Part shown: in pieces, positions 18,624 through 26,959 of the stretch
How positions within the stretch are numbered: position 1 is the first letter of the stretch
Layout of the letters: each line of letters begins with the position of its first letter
Assembly (NCBI GenBank): GCA_025464625.1
Contig: JAOAUZ010000001.1
Location: 334,848-398,847, forward strand
Source of the DNA: Rickettsiales bacterium
GTDB taxonomy: Bacteria > Pseudomonadota > Alphaproteobacteria > Rickettsiales > SXRF01
DNA: 64,000 nucleotides
Direction of reading: 5' to 3'
Notes under the pieces: generated by a model
Seen by the model: the letters and a program-made list of their open reading frames with translations, nothing else
Told to the model about the DNA's origin: nothing
Databases searched by the model: none
Position numbers and translations under genes: made by a program

Positions 18624-18875
18624 ATGAACCCAGAAATTATTGGTGGAATTGCAGCTATACTTACCACCGCTGCCTATATTCCGCAATCTATCAAAGTATT
18701 TCGTGAAAAAAACACCAAAAGTCTTTCGCTCTGGATGTATATAATGATTACCAGCGGTATAGCTATGTGGTTTATTTACGGTATTATGATTGACAGCCCA
18801 TCGGTTATAATTGCCAATGCAGTTACTCTGGTTCTGGCTGGGGCGATTCTATTTATGAAGATTAGGCACGGGTAA
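18624..18875 (+). CDS. SemiSWEET-type transporter (PQ-loop repeat)
   Basis: An 83-residue membrane protein with one three-helix PQ-loop/MtN3 unit: 'GGIAAILTTAAYIPQSIKVFREKNTKSLSLWMYIMITSGI' contains the PQ motif, followed by two further hydrophobic helices. SemiSWEETs dimerise into sugar uniporters. The substrate cannot be predicted. Its 3' end overlaps the convergent pssA by 27 bases. Confidence 0.85.
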   Translation: MNPEIIGGIAAILTTAAYIPQSIKVFREKNTKSLSLWMYIMITSGIAMWFIYGIMIDSPSVIIANAVTLVLAGAILFMKIRHG

Positions 18876-19649
18876 AGATGCTGATTTTAGCTTATTATAG
18901 TGGCGAACGCTGAAAAAAATCGAACAAATATAGACAAATCCTAGCACAGATATAAATAACCACGGTTCAATCACAAATAACACTAGAAGAAAACTAAACA
19001 AAATCATAAATTTTGGTATTAATTCATGTTTTATTCTGATGTTTTTACCAGAAAATGTAGGAATACGACTCGCCATCAGCGCACCGACTATTACCACATG
19101 AAATAGAGTTACGATAACTGGCAATTTATAATCGGAGTTGCTTTGCAGGTTTATTATAAGTGGTAGCAAGCACAAAATTCCGCCTGCTGGTGATGGTATT
19201 CCAGTAAAAAATTGTTTCTCCCACGGCTGAACATTATCATCAAATAGCCCAGTATTAAACCTTGCTAAACGTAGTGCGGTGCAGACGGAGAAAAATAGAA
19301 CAACCGCCCAGCCATAGCCTTTTACCTCTTGCATTTGCCACATATAAAGTACAAGGGCAGGGGATACACCAAAACACAAAAAGTCCGATAGAGAATCAAG
19401 CTGTGCGCCAAAATTGCTGGTTGCGCCAAGCATCCGTGCCACACGCCCGTCCATGCCGTCAATGATGGCTGCAGCTATGATGAAGGCAACAGATACTTCA
19501 AAACGCCCAAGCATAGCAAAGCGAATTGCTGATAGACCGCAACACATTCCCAGAATGGTGATCATGTTGGGAAATAGGCGCGATATTGGCTGTTCACCGC
19601 GTAGTAGGCGGCGTTTTAAACGTTCTTCACGGCGACGGTTATGTTGCAT
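18849..19649 (-). CDS. pssA: CDP-diacylglycerol-serine O-phosphatidyltransferase
   Basis: A 266-residue membrane enzyme making phosphatidylserine from CDP-diacylglycerol and serine. The CDP-alcohol phosphotransferase signature DG-x2-AR-x8-G-x3-D-x3-D is intact ('DGMDGRVARMLGATSNFGAQ', then 'LDSLSDF'). About seven hydrophobic helices follow an arginine-rich N terminus. It lies 14 bases after psd; together they supply phosphatidylethanolamine. Confidence 0.95.
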   Translation of the reverse strand: MQHNRRREERLKRRLLRGEQPISRLFPNMITILGMCCGLSAIRFAMLGRFEVSVAFIIAAAIIDGMDGRVARMLGATSNFGAQLDSLSDFLCFGVSPALVLYMWQMQEVKGYGWAVVLFFSVCTALRLARFNTGLFDDNVQPWEKQFFTGIPSPAGGILCLLPLIINLQSNSDYKLPVIVTLFHVVIVGALMASRIPTFSGKNIRIKHELIPKFMILFSFLLVLFVIEPWLFISVLGFVYICSIFFSVRHYNKLKSASLPVPNLHK

Positions 19650-19663
19650 GTATTCCTAATTAT

Positions 19664-20380
19664 TCAGTGTTTAGTGCCAACACGCCCAGATTCACTGCTG
19701 TTCAAATCGGCCAGTATTGTCTCTCCACCAACGGCAGTTTGTCCGACTATAGCCATTGCTTCGACATCTGCTGGAAGATAAACATCAACACGGCTGCCAA
19801 AACGAATAATCCCAAAAGTTTCACCAGTTTTTACTGGTTGACCTTCGGTTAGATCACACAATATGCGCCTTGCTACCAAACCAGCAATCTGCACCACTCC
19901 AATTTCAACATTTTCTGGGGTGGTTATTTTGATAAGATTTTGTTCATTCTGCTCACTGGCTTTATCCAGTGAAGCATTGAAAAACTCACCTTCTTTATAG
20001 TGTATTTTGCTGACACTGCCTGTGATCGGAACGCGGTTTACATGTACATTAAAAACATTCATAAAAATGCTGATGCGGGTTCTTTCTGCATCGCCCAAAT
20101 CAAGCTCTGACGGCGGTACAATTTTGCTAATGCTTTGAATAACGCCATCGGCAGGGCTTATGACCAGACCTTCGCGGATTGGTGTAACGCGGTGAGGATT
20201 ACGAAAGAAATAGATGCACCAAGTGGTGGCGATTAAGCCAACCCAGATAAAAAATGATGAAAATAAGGAGAGGAACAGGGAAACCAGAGCAAAAATGGCA
20301 ATAAACATCCAGCCAGCAGGGTGGATAGGTACAAAAATACTTTTTATAGTTTCTAGTAAATGGTTATCCTGTGGTTTCAT
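19664..20380 (-). CDS. psd: Phosphatidylserine decarboxylase proenzyme
   Basis: A 238-residue short-type (PSD-A) decarboxylase, converting phosphatidylserine to phosphatidylethanolamine. An N-terminal membrane hairpin (about 20-60) precedes 'FFRNPHRVTP', 'VISPADGVIQSI', 'FMNVFNVHVNRVPITG', 'GEFFNASLDKASEQNE' and the self-cleavage site 'RFGSRVDVYLP', where the G-S bond gives the pyruvoyl group. It is followed directly by pssA, the conserved psd-pssA pair. Confidence 0.96.
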   Translation of the reverse strand: MKPQDNHLLETIKSIFVPIHPAGWMFIAIFALVSLFLSLFSSFFIWVGLIATTWCIYFFRNPHRVTPIREGLVISPADGVIQSISKIVPPSELDLGDAERTRISIFMNVFNVHVNRVPITGSVSKIHYKEGEFFNASLDKASEQNEQNLIKITTPENVEIGVVQIAGLVARRILCDLTEGQPVKTGETFGIIRFGSRVDVYLPADVEAMAIVGQTAVGGETILADLNSSESGRVGTKH

Positions 20381-20451
20381 GCGCCAATCCCAATCTTGCT
20401 GTTGCTACAATAGCAATTGTTATAGAGGATATAATTTTTTTGTCTATGAAC

Positions 20452-21102
20452 TTAGAAGTTTTTATGATGTTTTTGCCCTAGACGCTCAATAACTGCATCG
20501 GTAAATTCTTTGGTTCCAACTTTGATATTACTTCTATTCCGCCTGTAAATATCTGCCGTATGGATACCATCATCCAATGTACGCAGCAACGCGTCTTTTA
20601 TTAGTGAGGCAACGTCTTGCTGCCCAATATGTTCCAGCATCATTATAGATGCTTGGATAATTGCTGATGGGTTAGCAATATCTTTTCCTTCGATTTCAGG
20701 TGCGGAATCATGAATCGTTTCAAATAATGCAAAATCCTCCACGATGTTTGAAGAGGAAGAAAGCCAGTCTGTATCAGGTAAATTCATCAGGTTGGAGATT
20801 ACGAGCGTATCATTTGATAAGCCAAATTTTTTGTAAATAGCTTCGTTAATGTCCTTTTGCTCTGAACTTTGTGGTAAAGTTATTGGAGATTTAAGCAAAA
20901 CCTTGTTTCGGCGCAACGTTTCCCAAGATGATGGTAAAATTCCATATTTCGCGCCCATGTTATAGATGCGCTCACCAATTTCAATGGTTTCAATGGTAAT
21001 ATTTGCCCCAGCCTCCCTCAGTATAGTTAGGGTGGCTTCCATTATTTCAGAGCCGACCCCATCGCCATAAGCAACTGTTATTGGTGCTGCATCTATAATC
21101 AT
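20452..21102 (-). CDS. Isocitrate dehydrogenase homologue with a central deletion
   Basis: A 216-residue uninterrupted frame. Residues 1-90 match the N terminus of rickettsial-type NADP-isocitrate dehydrogenase ('TVAYGDGVGSEIMEATLTIL', 'SSWETLRRNKVLLKSPITLPQ'). After a short bridge the rest matches the C-terminal part ('ALFETIHDSAPEIEGKDIAN', 'GTKEFTDAVIERLG'). About 130-150 central residues, with the catalytic Tyr and Lys, substrate Arg and metal Asp residues, are missing, and the usual 'HGSAPDI' is 'HDSAPEI'. It therefore cannot be an active dehydrogenase; it could be a pseudogene that kept its frame or a repurposed protein. Confidence 0.75.
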   Translation of the reverse strand: MIIDAAPITVAYGDGVGSEIMEATLTILREAGANITIETIEIGERIYNMGAKYGILPSSWETLRRNKVLLKSPITLPQSSEQKDINEAIYKKFGLSNDTLVISNLMNLPDTDWLSSSSNIVEDFALFETIHDSAPEIEGKDIANPSAIIQASIMMLEHIGQQDVASLIKDALLRTLDDGIHTADIYRRNRSNIKVGTKEFTDAVIERLGQKHHKNF

Positions 21103-21299
21103 ATTTATTTATAAAAATCAAATTGTTATATATTTATGCGTCTATAATTATATAAATAAGCGCGCCATTTATGAATATTTGTTAATGAAAAATTAGGCTT
21201 TATCATGTATCCTTAGGGGTAATGAATAGTACATATAAACGAAATAATATAAAAAAATCAATATGTACATAAAAAAGTCTACCGATGGGGAGTGGTGCT

Positions 21300-21563
21300 A
21301 TGGCTTTTATGATGAATGTAAGCAATGTTGCTGTTGCTAATGTTTCTGGAGATTTTAATACTGGGAGAGTTGCGTCACAAATTGGTGATTCTCTAAGAAA
21401 TTTCTCACCTACCCTTGAATCAATCAAACCTGTAGAACTTGCATCAGCGATAAAAAATGTTGGTGGTAATAGCATCACACTTCCGTCTGCTGATGTTGGA
21501 CATGTTTCTTCGCAGCAAACAGCTTTTGCAGCAAAAGAAGATAATCGCGGATATACGGTATAA
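21300..21563 (+). CDS. Hypothetical 87-aa protein
   Basis: A small open frame starting at the ATG 7 bases after GGGGAG, a good Shine-Dalgarno sequence. The product begins 'MAFMMNVSNVAVANVSGDFN' and is rich in Ser, Asn, Val and Ala, without a convincing signal peptide, transmembrane helix or known motif. It is 14 bases upstream (stop 21563) of the next gene, so the pair may be an operon. I recognise no family. The 197 bases before it (21103-21299) are very AT-rich and show no gene. Confidence 0.45.
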   Translation: MAFMMNVSNVAVANVSGDFNTGRVASQIGDSLRNFSPTLESIKPVELASAIKNVGGNSITLPSADVGHVSSQQTAFAAKEDNRGYTV

Positions 21564-21577
21564 AGGATATGCGCAGC

Positions 21578-21916
21578 ATGGCACTAGGACAAATCCCCGC
21601 CGCTCCAATTTCTCAAAATGCCATGGCGGATTTGCTATGCACCATCATGATTCTATGTCGTGGTACAGGTGAGGATGGAAAACCTTGCTGGGCATATATG
21701 TGCATTAAGCCGAGCATGGCAAAGGCATTTAAAGAAGCGCGTGATAAGGGAATTTTTGATATCGAAAACTATGGCGCGATAATTGAGAGCGGAGAGGGCG
21801 CAGAACCATCTGATGAGGTAAAGCGTCGTATGGAGAGTGAATACGGCATGAACCATAATTATGAAGATAGCTTGCTACAAGCTATTGAGCATATGAAGCA
21901 ACGAACTGGTCTTTAG
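21578..21916 (+). CDS. Conserved-looking hypothetical protein with DYG/EPSDE motif
   Basis: A 112-residue protein from the ATG at 21578; an ATG at 21569 is possible but only 2 bases from the AAAGG site. It is mildly hydrophobic at the start ('MADLLCTIMILCRG', 'GKPCWAYMCIKPSMAKAF') and then charged: 'IENYGAIIESGEGAEPSDEVKRRMESEYG'. That last pattern recurs in a startless fragment at 47501-47626, so it marks a family with at least one decayed copy here. I cannot name the family or a function. Confidence 0.55.
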   Translation: MALGQIPAAPISQNAMADLLCTIMILCRGTGEDGKPCWAYMCIKPSMAKAFKEARDKGIFDIENYGAIIESGEGAEPSDEVKRRMESEYGMNHNYEDSLLQAIEHMKQRTGL

Positions 21917-21970
21917 AGAATTTTTCATTTAGATCTTATTGTCGTTATTTTACACTACAAATGCCAACTC

Positions 21971-22058
21971 GTCATTGCGAACGCAGTGAAGCAATCCAGT
22001 TCTTTGAGCAAACTTTATCTTCTGGATTGCCACGAATGCTACGCATTCTCGCAATGAC
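21971..22058. repeat. Palindromic repeat, GTCATTGCGA...TCGCAATGAC type
   Basis: Outer arms GTCATTGCGA (from 21971) and TCGCAATGAC (to 22058), inner arms AGCAATCCAG and CTGGATTGC, with a loop of about 20 bases. It lies between convergent genes (unknown gene and rpmA), where it could also end transcription. Its outer motif differs from the TCATCCCGAG type. Confidence 0.7.
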
Positions 22059-22105
22059 TAAACTTAGATATTTAGAATTTAACCAGAATCTGTATAGTAC
22101 AAAAA

Positions 22106-22363
22106 CTAAGCAGCAGCAACCACAGAAACAAACATTTTGCCTTGAGCTTTTTCGCGGAACACAACACGACCTTCAAGGGTTGCAAATATTGTGTGATCAA
22201 GCCCCATATCAACGCCAGTTCCAGGGTAAACCTTTGTTCCGCGTTGACGGATGATGATATTCCCCGGAATAACCATTTCGCCACCGAATTTTTTCACACC
22301 AAGTCTGCGACCATCAGAATCGCGACCGTTGCGTGAACTACCACCTGCTTTTTTATGTGCCAT
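22106..22363 (-). CDS. rpmA: 50S ribosomal protein L27
   Basis: An 85-residue L27 with the canonical start '[20 protein letters not shown]' reaching toward the peptidyl-transferase centre, then '[18 protein letters not shown]' and '[14 protein letters not shown]'. No N-terminal processing extension of the Firmicutes type. It follows rplU by 18 bases in the usual operon. Confidence 0.98.
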   Translation of the reverse strand: MAHKKAGGSSRNGRDSDGRRLGVKKFGGEMVIPGNIIIRQRGTKVYPGTGVDMGLDHTIFATLEGRVVFREKAQGKMFVSVVAAA

Positions 22364-22381
22364 GAGAGGACTCCTTAAGCC

Positions 22382-22681
22382 TTACGCTTTGATTTCTGTG
22401 ATTTTTATTTCGGTCAAATACTGGCGATGACCTTTTTTGCGGCGATAATTGTGACGGCGACGCTTTTTGAAGATGATAACCTTATCATCGCGGAACTGTT
22501 TCACTATTTCTGCCAATACCTTAGCGCCAGCAAGAAGCGGCGCACCAATTTTATTTCCTGCCATCAGCACTTCGCTGATTTCTAGCTTATCACCTGCTGT
22601 ACCTTCAAGTTTTTCAACGGAAATAACGTCACCACTGGCAACTTTATATTGCTTTCCGCCTGTACGAATAACTGCAAACAT
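22382..22681 (-). CDS. rplU: 50S ribosomal protein L21
   Basis: A 99-residue L21: '[20 protein letters not shown]', '[13 protein letters not shown]', '[21 protein letters not shown]'. First gene of the rplU-rpmA operon, with a promoter at 22755-22781 and a leader of about 65 bases. Confidence 0.98.
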   Translation of the reverse strand: MFAVIRTGGKQYKVASGDVISVEKLEGTAGDKLEISEVLMAGNKIGAPLLAGAKVLAEIVKQFRDDKVIIFKKRRRHNYRRKKGHRQYLTEIKITEIKA

Positions 22682-22754
22682 GGCTTAATTCCTGACCTAC
22701 AAACTATTGAACTATAAAAGAAAATGATTATTTTTCTTAAAAATGAGGGTAGAA

Positions 22755-22781
22755 ACTATAAGATAAGGTGCTGACTGTCAA
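22755..22781 (-). promoter_or_regulatory. Promoter for rplU-rpmA
   Basis: On the minus strand, a perfect TTGACA (22776-22781) is followed by a short 15-bp spacer and TATAGT (22755-22760); a 17-bp spacer to TAGTTT is the alternative reading. Confidence 0.4.
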
Positions 22782-22812
22782 TAGATATTGTAATGATTAA
22801 TTACATTATTTA

Positions 22813-22895
22813 TCAAGCGGCTAAACTTTTCTCTACAAAACTCTGCAAACGACGGGTGAAGGCTGCTGGGTCAGTTATTTCCTCACCTTTGAGTT
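22813..22895 (-). pseudogene. Displaced second copy of the htpG 3' end
   Basis: Read on the minus strand, 25 codons and a TGA repeat the last residues of HtpG ('GEEITDPAAF', 'TRRLQSFVEKSLAA'), preceded by a stop, so no complete gene is present. Against the intact 3' end at 23394-23474, nine codons differ synonymously (for example AGA to CGT twice, CTC to TTA) and only one changes the residue (Glu to Lys). The pattern means the two copies diverged while both were under protein-level selection, so one of them came from a related genome. Confidence 0.85.
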
Positions 22896-22950
22896 AATTG
22901 CTAGCTACTTCTACGATTTATCAAATGGGAAAAGAATTTAGTCTTAGCTT

Positions 22951-23238
22951 CTATGTGTTGCGACCTAGGCCTTTAGTCTCTTTAATTGCTGACGTGAATG
23001 CCTCGGTCGAACCAGTTATGTAATCACCAGCTATTTCCGCTTTATAACGAACTCCTTCTGGAGTGTGATGATTTAGAATTTTTATAACTTCTTCAGTTAC
23101 TTCTTTGTCATCAGGTTTAAATATGCGACTTTTGCCAGTCGGAACATCACCCATAGAACTCAGAGACTGATGTTTAATGGTACTTTGTGTGAGGTGTTGT
23201 TGGGCGCGGATTTGAGAAGGTGTAGGAATATTAGACAT
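22951..23238 (-). CDS. Hypothetical 95-aa protein between htpG and its displaced tail
   Basis: A 95-residue hydrophilic protein. Residues 1-40 are low in order ('SQIRAQQHLTQSTIKHQSL'), and the C-terminal half looks helical ('DKEVTEEVIKILNHHTPEGV', 'TEAFTSAIKETKGLGRN'). It has no signal peptide, membrane helix or motif I recognise. Composition resembles the other small proteins at the 3' ends of addB, hemB and trpS. It is the only gene between intact htpG and the second htpG 3' end, as expected if it arrived as cargo of an insertion there. Flanks 22896-22950 and 23239-23393 hold no other gene. Confidence 0.6.
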   Translation of the reverse strand: MSNIPTPSQIRAQQHLTQSTIKHQSLSSMGDVPTGKSRIFKPDDKEVTEEVIKILNHHTPEGVRYKAEIAGDYITGSTEAFTSAIKETKGLGRNT

Positions 23239-23393
23239 TATTTCCTCATAAGTTTAATAACTATGTTAATATACTGACTGTTATAGCCATACTACTAATA
23301 TTTTTTTAGAAATATTGTGAATGTTTTGTTACAAATGTTTTTTCTTTGTAAAAATCAGGTTATAGAATTATAAAATACTGATTTATAATAGTT

Positions 23394-25265
23394 TTAAGCA
23401 GCGAGACTTTTTTCTACGAAACTCTGCAATCTTCTGGTGAAAGCTGCTGGGTCGGTTATTTCCTCACCTTCCAGAATGCGCGCCTGATCAAAGAGTAGCC
23501 ATACAGCGTCATCAATATTTGTCTCTGGTTTTTCTGCCAAGTGGCGAATAATTGGATGTTGTGGGTTTATTTCCAGAATTTTGGCAGCAGCAGAAGCAAT
23601 TTGTTTTTGTTCAATCAGGAAGCGTTCCAGCCTGAAATCCATACCACCTTCTTTGGTGGCAAGACAAACAGCGCTTTGCCCAAGTTTTTGTGTGGTACGA
23701 ACTTCACTAACTGCATTTCCTAGTATAGTTTTGATGCGTTGGCAGAGTTGTTCGACATTTTCCTGTGAAGCTTTTGGTTCGTCATCTTTTTTATCTGATT
23801 TTTCGCTTTTTATATTATCAAGATTAATGTCGCAGCGAGTTACAGACTTAAATTGTTTGCCCTTATAATCAAGCACCACATTTACCCAAAAATCATCCAC
23901 ATGATCGCTAAGGAGTAGCACCTCAATTCCGCGTGAGGTGAAGCCTTCAAGCTGAGGACTCTGTCGAATTACATTCAGATTTTCACCAGTGATATAGAAA
24001 ATATTTTCCTGTCCTTCTTTCATGCGTGCAATATAGGCTTCAAGGCTTGTGAGAGCTTCATTATCACCGTTGGTGGAGTTAAACCTGCAAACTTCAAGAA
24101 GTTGTTCGCGTGGGCTGTACGCTTCGCACAACCCCTCTTTCACTACGGCACCAAAATTTTTCCAGAAGCCTTTATAATCATTTTCATCAGCCTCTGCTTT
24201 TTTCTTCAGTTCAGAAAGGAATTTTTTAACGAGTGCTTCCCTGATTTTGGTGATTAGTGGATTTTGCTGCAAAGTTTCGCGGCTAATGTTGAGCGGCATA
24301 TCTTCAGAATCAACCACACCGCGCAAAAAGCGCAGATAAGACGGCACTAACTCAGCATGTTGTTCGGTTATGAATACGCGCTTAACATATAGTTTTACAC
24401 GCGATTTGCGGTCTGGATGAAATAAATCTACTGGCTTTGCCGATGGCACAAACAGCAGGCTGGTATATTCCAGCTTTCCTTCAGCTTTATTATGCAACGT
24501 CATCCATGGTGTGTCTGGAGAATGGGCTACATGGTGATAAAATTCCTGATATTGCTCGGTAGTGATTTCGCTTTTCGGGCGAATCCATAAAGCAGAGGCG
24601 GTGTTCGCTTGCTCGCGGTTTTTATCCTCATCGAGTATATAAATCGGAAAGGAAATGTGATCAGAATAAGTTTGAATGATATGGCGCAGACGGAAATTAT
24701 CCAGATAATCATCTGCTCCTTCTTTCAGGTACAGGGTAATACTTGTTCCGCGTGGAGCTTTATCAATTTTGGTGACAGTAAACTCACCAATGCCGTCAGA
24801 TTCCCATGAAAAACTTTCATCCGTTCCAGCTTTTGTTGAAACTACAAAAATCTTATCAGCCACCATAAATGAAGAATAAAAACCAACGCCGAATTGCCCG
24901 ATAAGTGGCATGTCCTTCTTTGCATCACCTGTTATTTTGCTGATAAATTCTTGCGTTCCAGATTTTGCTATAGTACCTAAATTAGTGATTAATTCCTCAC
25001 GACTCATACCTATCCCATTATCAGCGATGGTGATGGTTCTTTGCTCTTTATTAACTTCTATAGTTATGGCAAAGTCTGAGCCTTCTTCAACCAATGCAGG
25101 TTCGGTTAGGGCTGCGTAACGTAGTTTATCGCAGGCATCAGAGGCGTTTGAGACCAATTCTCTTAGGAAAATATCCTTATTGGTGTATAAGGAATGTATC
25201 ATTAATTGTAGGACTTTGCTTATTTCCGCGCTGAATTTAAGTTTTTCTTCATTTTTTTTAGTCAT
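23394..25265 (-). CDS. htpG: Molecular chaperone HtpG (Hsp90)
   Basis: A 623-residue bacterial Hsp90. The GHKL ATPase domain shows 'LRELVSNASDACDKLRY', 'DNGIGMSREELI', 'GTIAKSGT' and 'IGQFGVGFYSSFMVADKI'; the middle domain has 'LRGVVDSEDMPLNISRETLQQ' with the catalytic arginine region; the C-terminal dimerisation domain ends 'RRLQSFVEKSLAA'. A heat-shock-type promoter lies upstream at 25314-25341. Its 3' end is duplicated about 500 bases downstream. Confidence 0.98.
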   Translation of the reverse strand: MTKKNEEKLKFSAEISKVLQLMIHSLYTNKDIFLRELVSNASDACDKLRYAALTEPALVEEGSDFAITIEVNKEQRTITIADNGIGMSREELITNLGTIAKSGTQEFISKITGDAKKDMPLIGQFGVGFYSSFMVADKIFVVSTKAGTDESFSWESDGIGEFTVTKIDKAPRGTSITLYLKEGADDYLDNFRLRHIIQTYSDHISFPIYILDEDKNREQANTASALWIRPKSEITTEQYQEFYHHVAHSPDTPWMTLHNKAEGKLEYTSLLFVPSAKPVDLFHPDRKSRVKLYVKRVFITEQHAELVPSYLRFLRGVVDSEDMPLNISRETLQQNPLITKIREALVKKFLSELKKKAEADENDYKGFWKNFGAVVKEGLCEAYSPREQLLEVCRFNSTNGDNEALTSLEAYIARMKEGQENIFYITGENLNVIRQSPQLEGFTSRGIEVLLLSDHVDDFWVNVVLDYKGKQFKSVTRCDINLDNIKSEKSDKKDDEPKASQENVEQLCQRIKTILGNAVSEVRTTQKLGQSAVCLATKEGGMDFRLERFLIEQKQIASAAAKILEINPQHPIIRHLAEKPETNIDDAVWLLFDQARILEGEEITDPAAFTRRLQSFVEKSLAA

Positions 25266-25313
25266 AATTTCCTCAATAAATGATATAATGCTGGGCAGGT
25301 GCTATACACACAG

Positions 25314-25341
25314 ATATGGTGCTATTGTTAGAAATGTCAAG
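25314..25341 (-). promoter_or_regulatory. RpoH (sigma-32)-type promoter for htpG
   Basis: On the minus strand: CTTGACA, 13 bases, CACCATAT, compared with the heat-shock consensus CTTGAAA-N13-15-CCCCATNT. The transcript would start about 40 bases before the htpG ATG. Known RpoH control of htpG in proteobacteria makes the match credible. Confidence 0.5.
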
Positions 25342-25353
25342 AATAGCTATGAT
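25325..25353 (+). promoter_or_regulatory. Promoter for the ankyrin gene
   Basis: TTGTTA (25325-25330), 17 bases, TATGAT (25348-25353), 16 bases before the ATG at 25369. It overlaps the divergent htpG promoter almost completely. Confidence 0.4.
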
Positions 25354-25368
25354 TATAGGTATAAAAGT

Positions 25369-26394
25369 ATGAATAAGTTTTTGTTTTCTCTCTCAGTTGC
25401 CTTGGTGATTTCAGGCGGAATTTATTCCCCAAATGTTTTTGCAGAAGAAGCTAAAGAAGTCGCTGCTGATACTAAATCAGCTGGTAAGCCAATATCACCA
25501 AATGAAATTATTTATCGTACCAATCTTGGGCGGGCATCGGATGTCAAAATATTGATTGAAAAGGGTGCTGCTGTTGACGGAACAAATGGAGTTGGAGTGC
25601 CGCTTATTTCACTAGCTGCTTCGAGAACTGATAGTGAAGGTCTAGAAGTTGTAAAAGTATTAGTAGAAGCTGGTGCAGATTTAAATAAAAAGGATTCACG
25701 CGGTCAGAACGCATTATTTTATGCTGCCAAGGTTGGCAATAAAGATGTGGTTGAATATCTTCTTTCTAAAAACATACAATACGCATCTACAGATGTTACT
25801 GGCAACAGCGCGCGCGTTGTTGCTTATCAATCAGGAAATAACGAAATAGTTGAGGTTATAGATAATTTTGTGCGTGGTCAGAACGAAATAGTTCGCAAGC
25901 AGTATGAAGATGCTAACAAGGCTATTGAAGAGCGTCAGAAGGCTTATAATGAAGCCGTGCAGGCGCAGCTTAAAAAAGCCGAGGAAGAAAAAGAGAAGAA
26001 CAAAGTTGCTATTCTTGAATCTAATAGCATTCAGGAAGCCGTCAACGAGCTATCATTCGCCAGTTGTTCACTTGCTTATTGGCAATTCTGTAGCTCATCA
26101 AAACAGCACACTGAATTTAAAGAACAGGATTTGTTGAATAGTATACAAACCCAATCTACTCGTGTTAATGACTATAGTAACTCTCTGCTAAAAGAATATA
26201 AAGTTACAGAAGATGTTGTGCAGAACGTCAAAAATGTTTCTACAGACAAAATTAGAACTCAATTGTCCCTTTTTCCATCAAATACTGACAGAAAAGAGGC
26301 TGGGGTTGGCACAGTGGATGATATGAAAAGAAGGTGTAGTATAATAGCCAGCTCGTGGAAGATCGAAGAAAAGACAAAAGAAGAAGATAAATAG
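25369..26394 (+). CDS. Exported ankyrin-repeat protein
   Basis: A 341-residue protein; the start at 25369 gives a classical signal peptide cleaved after 'SPNVFA' (about residue 25), so it is periplasmic or secreted. Residues about 45-165 hold three to four ankyrin repeats ('GRASDVKILIEKGAAVDG', 'GLEVVKVLVEAGADLNKKD', 'GQNALFYAAKVGNKDVVEYL'). A charged coiled-coil stretch follows (about 170-220, rich in Glu, Lys and Gln), and then a C-terminal domain with several Cys residues ('FASCSLAYWQFCSSSKQ', 'DMKRRCSII'). Ankyrin proteins mediate protein contacts; a host-directed role is possible but unproven. Confidence 0.8.
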   Translation: MNKFLFSLSVALVISGGIYSPNVFAEEAKEVAADTKSAGKPISPNEIIYRTNLGRASDVKILIEKGAAVDGTNGVGVPLISLAASRTDSEGLEVVKVLVEAGADLNKKDSRGQNALFYAAKVGNKDVVEYLLSKNIQYASTDVTGNSARVVAYQSGNNEIVEVIDNFVRGQNEIVRKQYEDANKAIEERQKAYNEAVQAQLKKAEEEKEKNKVAILESNSIQEAVNELSFASCSLAYWQFCSSSKQHTEFKEQDLLNSIQTQSTRVNDYSNSLLKEYKVTEDVVQNVKNVSTDKIRTQLSLFPSNTDRKEAGVGTVDDMKRRCSIIASSWKIEEKTKEEDK

Positions 26395-26447
26395 AATCTT
26401 CCTATTGCTTTTGTGGCAACTAATTTTTTGATATATATAAAGTAAAT

Positions 26448-26522
<75 letters not shown>

Positions 26523-26637
26523 TCAACAGGAATATTGGGTAATGAGGAAGTGGATAATATGCATTCTTTTCTACTTTGCAAGTCTTTACTTTACATAAAA
26601 AACAATGATAGTGTATCTATTGTAAAAATAAGGTATT

Positions 26638-26820
26638 ATGACGAAACTTGACCGAAAACTTCTTGAAATACTTGTTTGCCCCCTGTCGAAAGGAGCATTA
26701 CGCTATGACGAGGAAAAACAGGAATTGATTAGCGAAAAGTCTGGTCTTGCGTTTCCAATTCGCGATGGGATACCGATTATGCTGGTTGAAGAAGCGCGAA
26801 GGTTGGACGAGAAATTGTAA
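26638..26820 (+). CDS. Trm112-family zinc-ribbon-like protein
   Basis: A 60-residue protein of the Trm112/YcaR family: '[20 protein letters not shown]' and '[20 protein letters not shown]'. Of the usual zinc cysteines only one remains ('CPLSKG'), as in many bacterial members. In eukaryotes the family activates methyltransferases; the bacterial role is poorly known. Confidence 0.9.
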   Translation: MTKLDRKLLEILVCPLSKGALRYDEEKQELISEKSGLAFPIRDGIPIMLVEEARRLDEKL

Positions 26821-26828
26821 TTAACTAA

Positions 26829-26849
26829 CAAAATGCTTACAGCATTTTG
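26829..26849 (+). terminator. Hairpin after the Trm112-like gene
   Basis: CAAAATGC, a 5-base loop, and GCATTTTG form a perfect 8-bp stem 9 bases after the stop. The following T tract is short, so termination would be weak. Confidence 0.4.
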
Positions 26850-26959
26850 ACGCTGCCTTCGGTGCGGGAAATCGCGCTTTTGGCTTGTAATTTTCATAGC
26901 ATATTGAGCAATTATATGCTTAATATGCTATATAACATGACTTAAAAATGGAGTTTATT

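Noticed and set aside
21182..21196. TTAA-N7-TTAG, a near CtrA-binding site before the 87-aa gene
   Set aside because: One mismatch in an AT-rich gap is expected by chance; no other good TTAA-N7-TTAA site was found by eye near rcdA or the flagellar genes.
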